Below are positions 19,619 to 28,795 of a stretch of DNA of 64,000 nt, piece by piece. The notes beneath the pieces were generated by a model. It worked only from the letters and a program-made list of their open reading frames with translations, did not search any database and was not told where the DNA came from. A program made the position numbers and the translations under genes. How positions within the stretch are numbered: position 1 is the stretch's first letter; each line of letters starts with the position of its first letter. Origin of the DNA: Fidelibacterota bacterium (GTDB lineage Bacteria > Fidelibacterota > SORT01); assembly GCA_022571215.1 (NCBI GenBank), contig JACZYG010000001.1, positions 62,001-126,000 on the forward strand, written 5' to 3'.

Positions 19619-20899
19619 ATGGTCAATCCGATTATACAAAAAAGTTCCGAACAGGATAAACAACTTGAGATAGACCATCTTAATTCAATAATCAGCGCTA
19701 CAAGACTCATTAATTCCTCCCTTGATCTTGATGAACTTATGGAAAGAATTCGCACGATAGCCCGGGATGAATTGCAGGCTGAGAAGGCGACAATTTTCCT
19801 GGGAACTGAAGAGAATCAGAAACTTCATTCAGCATATCTTGAAGACACAAATTTAGACATAAATCTTGCATTCGGCTCAGGTTTAGCCGGATTGGTTGCT
19901 AAAACGGGGAAAAGCATTGTAATTGACGATGCCCAAAACGACCGGAGATTTTACAAGGGTGTAGATGAAATTACAGGATACGTGACCAAAACCGTTGTCT
20001 GTGCGCCATTGTATAATAAGGACCAGAAGCTCATAGGCGTTTTTCAGGCGCTTAACAGTAAAAATGGCAAATTTTCTGAAAGTGACCGACGTTTCTTGGA
20101 AGACCTATCAATTCAAGCGGCTCTTGCGATAGAGAATGCTTTTCTGTACGCGGAGGCGCTTGAAAAGAAAAAACTTGAAGAGGAGATGAACCTTGCCCAT
20201 GATATACAGCAAAAATTACTTCCTCTTGTTTCTCCTCAAATAACCGGATACGATATTTACGGCTTGAATATTGCCGCTCAGGCTGTGGGCGGAGATTACT
20301 ACGACTTTATCGAACTCGACAAAACCTCTCTGCTCTTTGCCCTGGGTGACGTTTCCGGAAAGGGGATGGCTGCCGCTCTCCTGATGGCAAATTTGCAGGC
20401 AAGCCTCAGGGCACAGGCGGGAATTCATTCGCAAATTATTCATCTGACTTCTACGCTGAACAATCATATTTGTAATTCTACCTCCTCAACCCAATATATC
20501 ACTTTTTTCTCCGGAGTACTCGACACTGAAAATAATGAGGTCAAATATTGCAATGCCGGGCATAATCCTCCTCTATTGATTAAAAATAACGGAGATACGG
20601 AACTATTGGACGGAGGTGGAATACCTCTCGGATTTATTCCTGATACAATTTATTCGGAATCAATTACTTTCATCGAAAAGGGTGATATTCTTGCTGTTTT
20701 CTCAGATGGGATTATTGAAACCTTTGATGCAGATGAAAATGAATTCGGTGAATCAAGGTTGGCAGAACTTATTCATAAACTTAAAGCTTTTGAAAGTAAA
20801 GAGATAGCTCGGAAAATAATTGATGAACTAAAGGAATTTGCCGCGGGGAATCCAGCGGCGGATGATGTTACCTTAATAATAATAAAAAGGGCTATTTGA
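19619..20899 (+). CDS. GAF domain plus SpoIIE-type PP2C phosphatase
   Basis: Cytoplasmic regulator of 426 residues. A GAF domain (about 25-175) is followed by a short helix with DIQQKLLP, the linker motif of RsbU-like proteins, then a PP2C/SpoIIE phosphatase domain (about 200-425). Metal-binding motifs are intact: GGDYYDF, LGDVSGKGMAAALLMA, NAGHNPPLL and FSDGIIE. Such proteins usually dephosphorylate an anti-sigma-factor antagonist. No STAS or HPK gene lies beside it, so its partner is not shown. It is the first of the plus-strand signalling genes. The ATG has no strong ribosome-binding site. Confidence 0.92.
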   Translation: MVNPIIQKSSEQDKQLEIDHLNSIISATRLINSSLDLDELMERIRTIARDELQAEKATIFLGTEENQKLHSAYLEDTNLDINLAFGSGLAGLVAKTGKSIVIDDAQNDRRFYKGVDEITGYVTKTVVCAPLYNKDQKLIGVFQALNSKNGKFSESDRRFLEDLSIQAALAIENAFLYAEALEKKKLEEEMNLAHDIQQKLLPLVSPQITGYDIYGLNIAAQAVGGDYYDFIELDKTSLLFALGDVSGKGMAAALLMANLQASLRAQAGIHSQIIHLTSTLNNHICNSTSSTQYITFFSGVLDTENNEVKYCNAGHNPPLLIKNNGDTELLDGGGIPLGFIPDTIYSESITFIEKGDILAVFSDGIIETFDADENEFGESRLAELIHKLKAFESKEIARKIIDELKEFAAGNPAADDVTLIIIKRAI

Positions 20900-21004
20900 A
20901 ACATTTATCGTCGAATTGTTATCTTTATTAAATTTTTAGTTGCATTTGAACCGATTCTGAGTATATTTACTTGATGACAGTCAAATAAACCGGAAAATTA
21001 CTGT

Positions 21005-22387
21005 ATGGCTTCAATCTACGTAGTTGACGATGATACCGTCATTCGCTCGAATCTCCATGATTATCTTGAACTTGAAGGACATGAGGTAGAGACGTTTTCT
21101 TCAGGTGAGGACGCGCTTTCAAGATTAGATAAAGATACTCCCGATGTAATGCTCATTGATCTGAAACTCCCCGGCATCGATGGTTTGGAATTACTTGAAA
21201 AAGTAAAAGTAACCTCTCAACTTGTTGAAGTAATAATCATTACGGGTCATGGAGACATTTCTACGGCAGTCCAGGCCATGAAACTTGGAGCGCGTGATTA
21301 TATAAAGAAACCATTTGATATGGACGAAATATCATTAATCGTTCATAAAACCCAATCCGCAAGGAAAATTGATGAACATTTGGCTTACCTGCATAAAGAG
21401 GAACAGGTAAGAATGGGATTCGGAGAAATTATTGGTACCAGTGATGCCATAAAGACTGTTTTCAGATTTGTTCAGCAGGTAGCTGAATCTCCCAAAACAA
21501 CAGTGCTTATAAGAGGCGAAACAGGTACGGGAAAAGAGCTTGTGGCTCGTGCCATTCACAACACAAGCGAAAGAGCAAACAAACCCTTTATTGAGGTAAA
21601 TTGTTCAGCCTTCCAAGAAACATTGCTTGAAGCGGAGCTATTCGGACATGAAGCGGGAGCATATACGGACGCCAAGCAGCGTAAAAAAGGTCTTGTCGAG
21701 CTTTCTCATGAAGGCTCATTTTTTCTTGATGAGATTGGAGATATGAGTCTCGGCTTACAATCTAAAGTTCTTAAAGTGATAGAGGAACAGGTATTCAGAA
21801 GAGTAGGCGGTACTAAGCTAATATCAATAGACACCCGCATTATCAGCGCTACCTCGCGGAACCTTGAACAATTAACCTCCAAAGATAAATTTCGGCAAGA
21901 TCTTTACTACAGATTAAATGTAGCAATGATCGAACTCCCGCCTCTGCGTGATCGGGGAGGGGACATTACCCTTCTTGCGGAGCACTTCGTGAGGGTCTAC
22001 AATGCGGAGTTTAAAAGAAATATTCGAGGCATTCTTCCTGAGGTAAAACAAAAATTGATTAGCTTCAAATGGCCCGGCAATGTCAGAGAACTGAAAAATG
22101 TAATTGAAAGAGCGGTGCTCTTTGAGGAAGGCGAGTACATTTCATTTGACAGCATTCGGATCATTGACAACGCTCATGGCGCTCAAAGCTCTGATTTTCT
22201 GTCAGAAAAGGACCGTTTGATCGAAAATTTAACGGAAGAGGGTATTTCACTTGATGAGGTTGAACGTTCATTGATCGAAAAGGCTCTTGATCTCGCAAAT
22301 GGTAATCAAACAAAAGCAGCTAAACTACTGAGTATTTCAAGAGAAAAGATTAAATACCGTATGAAAAAATTCGGCATCCAATCTTGA
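21005..22387 (+). CDS. NtrC-family sigma54-dependent response regulator
   Basis: Enhancer-binding transcription activator, 460 residues. Receiver domain 1-120 (DDD at 8-10, phospho-acceptor D52, K101), AAA+ domain about 140-375, and Fis-type helix-turn-helix about 425-460 (NQTKAAKLLSISREKIKYR). Walker A GETGTGKE is at 171-178 and Walker B FFLDEIGD at 239-246. The sigma54-contacting GAFTGA loop reads GAYTDA (218-223). It keeps the essential Thr, and a Phe-to-Tyr change plus Asp in the fifth position are seen in some family members. A near-consensus sigma54 promoter lies 190 bases past its stop, making the downstream gene its likely target. The hybrid kinase encoded at 24911 may be its partner. 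Confidence 0.95.
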   Translation: MASIYVVDDDTVIRSNLHDYLELEGHEVETFSSGEDALSRLDKDTPDVMLIDLKLPGIDGLELLEKVKVTSQLVEVIIITGHGDISTAVQAMKLGARDYIKKPFDMDEISLIVHKTQSARKIDEHLAYLHKEEQVRMGFGEIIGTSDAIKTVFRFVQQVAESPKTTVLIRGETGTGKELVARAIHNTSERANKPFIEVNCSAFQETLLEAELFGHEAGAYTDAKQRKKGLVELSHEGSFFLDEIGDMSLGLQSKVLKVIEEQVFRRVGGTKLISIDTRIISATSRNLEQLTSKDKFRQDLYYRLNVAMIELPPLRDRGGDITLLAEHFVRVYNAEFKRNIRGILPEVKQKLISFKWPGNVRELKNVIERAVLFEEGEYISFDSIRIIDNAHGAQSSDFLSEKDRLIENLTEEGISLDEVERSLIEKALDLANGNQTKAAKLLSISREKIKYRMKKFGIQS

Positions 22388-22573
22388 ATAAATGGTTTAT
22401 ATAGCCCGGTGCATTTCCACCTTATTGTGTGATATAAACCAAATTCCTACTTATATTTATTTTATTTAATTACTGATAATCTTATTTTTTTAGTGCTTTA
22501 GCTTAATAAAATCATTATATTATCGCTGAGGCTCCCATCCTTAGAATACAATTATTACTGATTTAGCGATTGC

Positions 22574-22590
22574 TGGCACATCAATTGCAT
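22574..22590 (+). promoter_or_regulatory. Sigma54 (-24/-12) promoter
   Basis: TGGCAC (22574-22579) and TTGCAT (22585-22590) have the exact GG-N10-GC spacing of sigma54 promoters and match the TGGCAC...TTGCA consensus. It points to the lipoprotein gene at 22859, leaving a leader of about 260 bases. No other gene is convincing in the 22388-22858 gap. I did not find a clear enhancer palindrome by eye. Confidence 0.8.
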
Positions 22591-22858
22591 TTTATCTGTT
22601 TGCTGATTGCCAGTATTGTACATAAAGACGAATAAACAATGTTCGTTTAACAAATGTACTGATGTAACAAAATAACTATTGATCTCGGTGTGATGCGTAT
22701 CATGGTCAACAGGATCAATTAACAGGATATTATATATTGAGAAGTATATGCTAAACATAATCTTACGCCTTAGAGAAGCAGAAGGATTATTTGTGATCAG
22801 ATGTATTGGTCACACAAAACTAATTTCAAAATGAACCAATAACAAATAGGGTGACGCC

Positions 22859-23446
22859 ATGAAAAAAACAAACATGATTCCTATAAGCATTATGGTAATA
22901 GGATTTATTTCACTCATCGGGTGTAGCGGCGATATGCTGACAGCTCCCGGAGTTGAGAATGAAAATCAAACCGTTGCACAGCAGAGAGGTATACCGACAG
23001 ACCAACTGAATTTGGTCCCGTTGAGACCTGAAATTGCTGAGCAACTCCGCCAATTGACAAAGCATGGTTATGACGAAAAATTAATCACGGTCCATAAGGG
23101 TGGAAGTGTAGGCGGTAAGCACACATTTAAAAATAAAGTCAAAATTCCTGCTAAGGCTTTAGAAGAGGATACCTGGATTTCAGTCAGAGTTTTATGCATT
23201 GACGGTAAAGAGCAATGCGGAGCGACAGTTGAATTTTTGCCAAATATGACTTTCCGGGCGGATGTTACGATCACACTGTCATTTGACGTGTTGGATTTTG
23301 ACGGTGATCCAAATTTACTTAAAGTCCTCTGGTATGATGATACAACAGGGCTGTGGGTAGAGGTAGATGATCCAAAAATCAATTATAAACATAAAACAGT
23401 ATCCATACAAGTAGATCACTTTACAAGATATGCCTGGAGTTTATGA
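22859..23446 (+). CDS. Secreted lipoprotein with ZU5-like beta domain
   Basis: 195-residue exported lipoprotein. The signal (MKKTNMIPISIMVIGFISLIGC) ends in a lipobox with Cys near residue 22. The mature part has a short helical region, then beta-strand sequence (about 75-195) resembling ZU5-type domains: GGKHTFKNKVKIPAKAL, ITLSFDVL, and a C-terminal VDHFTRYAWSL of a type common in such domains. The role is unknown; exported beta-domain proteins of this kind may be surface or regulatory. GGGTGACGCC precedes the ATG. It is the first gene behind the sigma54 promoter and so the probable main target of the adjacent NtrC-type activator. Confidence 0.75.
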   Translation: MKKTNMIPISIMVIGFISLIGCSGDMLTAPGVENENQTVAQQRGIPTDQLNLVPLRPEIAEQLRQLTKHGYDEKLITVHKGGSVGGKHTFKNKVKIPAKALEEDTWISVRVLCIDGKEQCGATVEFLPNMTFRADVTITLSFDVLDFDGDPNLLKVLWYDDTTGLWVEVDDPKINYKHKTVSIQVDHFTRYAWSL

Positions 23447-23500
23447 ACTGATGAAAAACGTTCATAATATCATTAATAATCTTAATTTGAAGGATTAAAC

Positions 23501-24757
23501 ATGGAAACATTACATAATAAATCTCTTCAGGCATTTCTTGAAAATATCTCGTTATTGGCAAACAAGTATTGCGGAAGAGTATTTGCTAATAAAATGAGAA
23601 CTCTCAGAACTGAAAGAGAAAGGCTGTTAAATAACAATTGGCGTAAATTACCTCCTGATGCCTTGCTTTCCGCGGAGAAGCAAGAAATTTTCAGAGTAAT
23701 AGATTTCGACACAATTGTTCTGAACGCCTCAGAATACCTGAAGGAAAAAGACTACGTTGTATTTTTATATGACGTATCAGAAACAGCGATCAGCTTCAGC
23801 GAAATGGAAAGAGCTCAACGGCTCCTTCATATGATCGTTACGAAGCTAAAAAGTCGCGCGACTAATCGTCTTCTTGCAAAGGCGCATCAAAGACTTGGAG
23901 ATATCTCTTTTTACCGTAATAACTGGGTGACGACGCTCAGACAATATAAAAAGAGTCTCGATCTCTTTACAAAACTGAAAAATAATGAGGGCATGGCACA
24001 TATTAATAGCTCTATGGGATCTGCCTTGGTTGAGCAAGGTGAAGTTGCTAAAGGAGAAAAACTTCTTGTAAAAGCAAAAGCCATCGCCAAAAGAGCCAAA
24101 CTGGTTAGATTACTTGCTAAGATCGATGTCAATCTCGGTAATGTCTTCAATATGCGAGGCATGTGGAATGAAGCATTGGTTTGCTATAAGGAATCGCTTT
24201 CGTTAATCGGCAGGAATCGTGATGATGCCGAACGAGCGAAACTATACATTAATATGGCAATCGTTTATAAGGCTCGCGGAGAATATGACAAGGCTCTTGA
24301 GTACTTTCAGAGAAGTATTAAATTCTCCACGAAGGCAAATGATCTCTACTATAAAGGCTTATCATACCTCGGAGAGGCCGATCTATATTGCCGCAAAGGA
24401 GATTTAGCTGCCGGTACGGCGCTTGCCACTACCGCATTCAGAATCTTCTCAGGGCTTGGAGATCGTCTTAGCGTAGCCGAAGTCTATAAGGTATTCGGAA
24501 TCATAAATCGCCAGAACAAGAGATATGATACCGCATTATCGTATTTTGAGAACAGCAAGCGGATAAACGAAGAATACGATAACCCGCTTAATCTTGGCGA
24601 AACCATGACTGAAATGGCGAAGCTTTATGGTATGAAAGGCGGAGAAACTGATAAAGCGCGCGAAAGCGCCAAATCTGCAATCTCTTGTTTTAAGAGAATA
24701 CATGCAGGTCTGAAAGTTACTGAGGTAAAGGAAATGTTAGCCGCATACACAGCCTGA
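23501..24757 (+). CDS. TPR-repeat protein
   Basis: 418-residue cytoplasmic helical-repeat protein. From about residue 115 to 400 it is made of tetratricopeptide repeats (for example GDISFYRNNWVTTLRQYKKS, MAIVYKARGEYDKALEYFQR, FGIINRQNKRYDTALSYFEN). The N-terminal 100 residues are helical with no named domain. No enzymatic domain or membrane segment is seen. Such proteins bind partner proteins. Lying 54 bases after the lipoprotein gene on the same strand, it is likely part of the same sigma54-driven transcript. A strong hairpin lies beyond its stop. Function unassigned. Confidence 0.85.
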   Translation: METLHNKSLQAFLENISLLANKYCGRVFANKMRTLRTERERLLNNNWRKLPPDALLSAEKQEIFRVIDFDTIVLNASEYLKEKDYVVFLYDVSETAISFSEMERAQRLLHMIVTKLKSRATNRLLAKAHQRLGDISFYRNNWVTTLRQYKKSLDLFTKLKNNEGMAHINSSMGSALVEQGEVAKGEKLLVKAKAIAKRAKLVRLLAKIDVNLGNVFNMRGMWNEALVCYKESLSLIGRNRDDAERAKLYINMAIVYKARGEYDKALEYFQRSIKFSTKANDLYYKGLSYLGEADLYCRKGDLAAGTALATTAFRIFSGLGDRLSVAEVYKVFGIINRQNKRYDTALSYFENSKRINEEYDNPLNLGETMTEMAKLYGMKGGETDKARESAKSAISCFKRIHAGLKVTEVKEMLAAYTA

Positions 24758-24815
24758 ACTTAGGCTGGTAGCTACTCTCCTATTAAGTCAGTTAGTTACT
24801 TTAGGACGCTTCTAT

Positions 24816-24845
24816 CGGGCTGGAGAATGAAAATTCTTCAGCCCG
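24816..24845 (+). terminator. Strong 13-bp hairpin with GAAA tetraloop
   Basis: CGGGCTGGAGAAT pairs with ATTCTTCAGCCCG (one G-T pair) around a GAAA loop, 58 bases past the TPR stop and before the hybrid kinase gene. There is no T-run after it, so it may be a terminator of the Rho-dependent or processed kind or an mRNA-stabilising element. Confidence 0.5.
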
Positions 24846-24910
24846 TAAGTGCGTTTGAGCAACAAAATAAAAAGGCGGAATCTGATTTATTTATTGTTTA
24901 TTTTTGAGGT

Positions 24911-26392
24911 ATGGAAGTGGAGGAACATCTAAAGACAATATTTGATAATATCACCGAGTTTATTGCTTTATGTGACAGTGATTTTAATATCATATATTCC
25001 AACAAACCAGCTGATATTGTCTTAGGTCAAAGTCAAAGTATTGTCGGCACGAAGTGCTATAGCAGTTTTCGAGGTAAATCAGAAAAATGCGCTGATTGTC
25101 CATTAGTGCCCTCCATGGAAAGTGGAACAGTCATTCCATTAGAAAGTTTTGACGAACGATTCGAAGAATATTTTGAGGAAAGAGCGTATCCGATAACGAC
25201 GGAATCAGGAAGATTCGACGGATTTGTACTTATGAGCAAAAACTTAACCAAATCCAGAGAAATCGAAGAAAAATATGCTCAGGCAAAAAAAATGGCGGCA
25301 TTAGGTCAAATCAGTTCCGGTGTTGCGCATGATTTTAATAACGTTTTAACGGGCGTACTTGGAAGAGTGCAGCTTATTAAAAGACAGACTGATGACCCCA
25401 GAGTGCTGAAAAACCTCAAGATGATTGAAACGGCAGCTCATGATGGGAGCGCAACTGTGAGGAGGATGCAGGATTTCGCGCGGTTGAGAACGGATGAGAA
25501 ATTTATTTCTATTAACGTCAAGGAGATCATCGATGAAGTGTTAGCCTTAACTAGACCGAAGTGGAGAGATAACTCAGAAATGCATGGTGTGATAATTGAG
25601 CCTGTTGTTGAAATAGAGAAGGAAATGTATATGCTTGGTGATCCGTCTGACCTCAAAGGCGCATTCACTAATTTGATATTCAATGCAGTGGATGCGATGC
25701 CCGAGGGCGGCGTATTGAGCATTACAGCAAAAATTTATGATGAAAAGATAGTTATAGATTTTGAAGATACCGGTATAGGTATGACGGAAGACACCCTTGA
25801 ACGGATATATGATCCATTTTTTACTACCAAGGGTGTTAAGGGAACCGGGCTGGGGATGAGCGAGGTATACGGTGTAATTAAACGGCATCGGGGAGCAATC
25901 GAAGCGACAAGTAAAATTGGTAGGGGTACTAAGGTTTCTATCAGCCTACCGTCAGGAGAACGAGTATTAAAAATGGATGAAGTGGAAATCGAAGAAGACA
26001 AATATCTCAGCAAGATTCTTATAATAGACGATGAAGAGTATATACTCGATATGTTAGAGGAATTATTAGAAGATCAGGGGCACAGCGTCACAACTAGCTC
26101 GTCAACCTCAAATGGATTGGAGCTGTTTCAAAAATCAAATTTTGACGTGGTAATAACTGATCTCGGAATGCCCGAAATGAGCGGCTGGGAGGTGGCGGAA
26201 CGAATTAAAAAGTTGAACAGCGCCGTTTCAGTCGTACTGTTGACCGGATGGGCTTTGAATTTAGAGGCAGAAAAGATCAAGGAAAACGGTGTGGACTTTA
26301 CTCTCCAAAAACCGTTCGATGAGGAAAACCTGTATCAGCTAATCCAAGATGCAAAAAAATTGAAAGATCAAAGAACTTCCGATCTTTCCTGA
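24911..26392 (+). CDS. PAS hybrid histidine kinase with C-terminal receiver
   Basis: Cytoplasmic hybrid kinase of 493 residues with no membrane segment. A PAS domain (about 5-115) carries a CxxC pair (C60, C63 in KCADC) found in a subset of PAS kinases and possibly redox- or metal-responsive. A HisKA box has phospho-acceptor H140 (GVAHDFNNVL), a HATPase domain (about 245-348) has FEDTGIGM and GTGLGMSEVYG, and a receiver domain (367-485) has D373/D374 and acceptor D417. No output domain follows, so the receiver probably passes phosphate on or tunes the kinase. The NtrC-type protein 2.5 kb upstream is a plausible partner. Confidence 0.93.
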   Translation: MEVEEHLKTIFDNITEFIALCDSDFNIIYSNKPADIVLGQSQSIVGTKCYSSFRGKSEKCADCPLVPSMESGTVIPLESFDERFEEYFEERAYPITTESGRFDGFVLMSKNLTKSREIEEKYAQAKKMAALGQISSGVAHDFNNVLTGVLGRVQLIKRQTDDPRVLKNLKMIETAAHDGSATVRRMQDFARLRTDEKFISINVKEIIDEVLALTRPKWRDNSEMHGVIIEPVVEIEKEMYMLGDPSDLKGAFTNLIFNAVDAMPEGGVLSITAKIYDEKIVIDFEDTGIGMTEDTLERIYDPFFTTKGVKGTGLGMSEVYGVIKRHRGAIEATSKIGRGTKVSISLPSGERVLKMDEVEIEEDKYLSKILIIDDEEYILDMLEELLEDQGHSVTTSSSTSNGLELFQKSNFDVVITDLGMPEMSGWEVAERIKKLNSAVSVVLLTGWALNLEAEKIKENGVDFTLQKPFDEENLYQLIQDAKKLKDQRTSDLS

Positions 26393-26493
26393 CATTTCCT
26401 CACCTCTGACATATCTATACGAATTATAATTTCGTTATATATTCAAATTCTTTCTTTTTGTGTTTCCCATCGTTATTATAACAGTAACGAAAA

Positions 26494-27102
26494 ATGAGCT
26501 TATTTATAAATCCATATGATAAAGACCTACCTCAAAAAGTTCTTAAGCTCAAACCCATCAAGGGTTATTGTTTTATCATAGACATTGCAGGGTCAACAGA
26601 ATTAAAGGATATCGACCTCTCGAAGTGGATAATATTCATTTACAACACTTTTGCCAACATTATGGGTAACCTCTTTAATAAATTCACTCCCATCAAAAGT
26701 CTTGGTGACGCGCTCATGTTTTTCATACCAGAAGATGATATGCAGGACGAGAACCCGCTTACTCTCTTTCATGCTTTGTGGAACATTATTTCAAGCGATG
26801 AACCAAACCTCAAAGAGGTTAAAATTGGAGCGTCGTTTTGCTCCGATGCATATGATATTACGTTTGTTCCTGACAGCTACGATATTTACGGTAAAGATAT
26901 TGACCTCACGGCGCGTTTATCATCACTTGCCGAAAGCCAGGAGATCATCATGAACCAGGCGTGGGTAGAAAAGGTGCGGGAGGAGTACGAAAACGCGGGG
27001 AGACCGGAGTCATATCCCGAAATTGATCTTATCAGGGGTCCCTGGCCCATAAAGATAAGTGGTTTTAAGGAGTATCAAACTATCTATAAAGTTACTAAAT
27101 AG
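26494..27102 (+). CDS. Class III nucleotidyl cyclase-fold protein
   Basis: 202-residue stand-alone cyclase homology domain. It has FIIDIAGSTEL (first metal-binding Asp), IKSLGDALMFF (base-contact Lys and second Asp) and IYGKDIDLTARLSSLA. In the last motif the usual catalytic Asn of the VNLAARL-type segment is Asp, while the Arg is kept. It may therefore be a weak or altered cyclase or a non-catalytic nucleotide sensor. No regulatory domain is fused. It follows the hybrid kinase gene by 100 bases on the same strand, ending the signalling cluster. Confidence 0.8.
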   Translation: MSLFINPYDKDLPQKVLKLKPIKGYCFIIDIAGSTELKDIDLSKWIIFIYNTFANIMGNLFNKFTPIKSLGDALMFFIPEDDMQDENPLTLFHALWNIISSDEPNLKEVKIGASFCSDAYDITFVPDSYDIYGKDIDLTARLSSLAESQEIIMNQAWVEKVREEYENAGRPESYPEIDLIRGPWPIKISGFKEYQTIYKVTK

Positions 27103-27362
27103 GCTTTTCCTATCAGGAAATAAGATTCACGGATAAAAACTCTTTGCTGTCCAACATGATGCAATTTCATATTTCCCTTACTCTTTTCTTTATCTCAACG
27201 ATCTTTGCTTTGAGCATACCCAAGATTCTACTCCATGTGGTGAATTTATTATGATTCCTGATCGTCACGATGAATAACGGTTAGACATATCAATATATTC
27301 GATAACGCCTGAAGAAATAAATCGCTGAAATGCTTCGGAGGATTTCTTATTCAACTAATGCT

Positions 27363-28790
27363 TTAGTACTTCGGCATTGTAGGATCAACAGTTTCTGACC
27401 AGGCAAGTGTTCCGCCATATAAGTTTGAGACCCTGTTAAAACCGGATTTCTTCAGGAAACTGGTCACCGCGTATGAACGTTCGCCTGATTTACAATAAAT
27501 TATCAAATCGCTGTGCATGTCGAGTTCCGACAATCGAGAGGGAATTTCCTGCATTGGAATATGCACACTGCCTTCAATTTGACAGATTTTCGTTTCTACC
27601 TCTTCACGTATATCAAGCAGGACGAGATTATCTCCGTTATCAATTCTAGCTTTTAAGTCAACAGGAGTAATTTCGTCTATTTTATCTGAATCTTCTTCCG
27701 TTTGAGCTGCTACCCCGCAAAAATCATCATAATCTATTAGCTCGGTCAATTCCGGATTTTCACTGCAGACCTTGCAGTCAGGATTTTTCTTAATATTAAG
27801 TTTTCTGAAATCCATGCTCAACGCGTCTATCAATAAAAGTTTTCCTGAAAGACTTTCTCCCATTCCAACTATCAGTTTGATAGCTTCTGTTGCTTGCATC
27901 GTGCCGATTATTCCCGGCAGAACTCCTAATACGCCACCTTCGGCGCATGAAGGGACAAGACCGGGTGGCGGCGGTTCAGAGTAGAGACATCTGTAGCATG
28001 GTCCGCCGTCATAATTAAATACCGAAACCTGACCGTCAAACCTGAATATACTTCCGTAGACATTCGGTTTTCCCTCAAAGACACACGCGTCATTTACAAG
28101 GTACCGGGTCGGGAAATTATCCGTTCCATCTACCACGACATCATATTTGGATATTATCTCTCTTGCGTTCTCCGAACTGAGTCGCTCCTGATAAAGCTCT
28201 ATCTCCATTCGTGGATTGAGGTCTTTCAATCTCTTTTCGGCAGCCTGTAGTTTTGGAGAGCCTACATCCGATGTACCGAATAATACTTGTCGCTGCAAAT
28301 TAGAATCGTCTACGACATCGAAATCTACAATTCCCATTCTGCCGATACCCGCAGCGGCGAGATATAACGAAGATGGACATCCGAGTCCTCCGATTCCTAT
28401 CAGAAGCACCGACGACGCTTTTAACTTTTTCTGACCCTCAATATTCACTTCAGGCATAATCAGATGGCGACTGTACCTCGAAATCTCCCAATTATCAAGG
28501 GTGACAGGAACTCCTCCGGCTATTGCGGGAATTATGGAGAGCTCATCTCCCTCTTTCAAATTTGAGTCAAGACCATCACCGAATCTGACATCTTCGTTAT
28601 TCAGGTAAATATTCACAAAACTCCTTAGTGCTCCATCCTCATCATAAAGATGTCTTCCGAGCTCCTCATGCTTCTTCAGAAGAGATTCAAGAGCTGATGA
28701 TACAGACGGCTCTTCTATATTCAGACTCACTGTGCTTTGGTTATCCGTATACCTTCTCAGCGGAGAAGGTATTCTTATATCTATGTTCAA
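27363..28790 (-). CDS. CysO/MoaD - MoeB - rhodanese fusion protein
   Basis: 475-residue fusion for sulfur-carrier activation. Residues 1-93 are a CysO/MoaD-like ubiquitin fold (FVNIYLNNEDVRF, IIPAIAGG) ending in the di-glycine G92-G93 that would carry the thiocarboxylate. About 100-350 is a MoeB/ThiF E1-like adenylyltransferase (LIGIGGLGCPSSLYLAAAG; zinc CxxC pairs PCYRC and DCKVC). About 375-475 is a rhodanese domain with active Cys in IIYCKSGERS. In M. tuberculosis these are the separate CysO and MoeZ. Here the di-glycine is internal, so it must be cut free to be used. TTG start with GAGGAG eight bases upstream. It is last of three genes after CysM and JAMM genes, 5 bases from the latter. 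Confidence 0.9.
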   Translation of the reverse strand: MNIDIRIPSPLRRYTDNQSTVSLNIEEPSVSSALESLLKKHEELGRHLYDEDGALRSFVNIYLNNEDVRFGDGLDSNLKEGDELSIIPAIAGGVPVTLDNWEISRYSRHLIMPEVNIEGQKKLKASSVLLIGIGGLGCPSSLYLAAAGIGRMGIVDFDVVDDSNLQRQVLFGTSDVGSPKLQAAEKRLKDLNPRMEIELYQERLSSENAREIISKYDVVVDGTDNFPTRYLVNDACVFEGKPNVYGSIFRFDGQVSVFNYDGGPCYRCLYSEPPPPGLVPSCAEGGVLGVLPGIIGTMQATEAIKLIVGMGESLSGKLLLIDALSMDFRKLNIKKNPDCKVCSENPELTELIDYDDFCGVAAQTEEDSDKIDEITPVDLKARIDNGDNLVLLDIREEVETKICQIEGSVHIPMQEIPSRLSELDMHSDLIIYCKSGERSYAVTSFLKKSGFNRVSNLYGGTLAWSETVDPTMPKY

Positions 28791-28795
28791 TTTAT

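Noticed and set aside
22555-22758. 67-codon minus-strand frame
   Set aside because: It covers the sigma54 promoter region, has no start signal and no family likeness.
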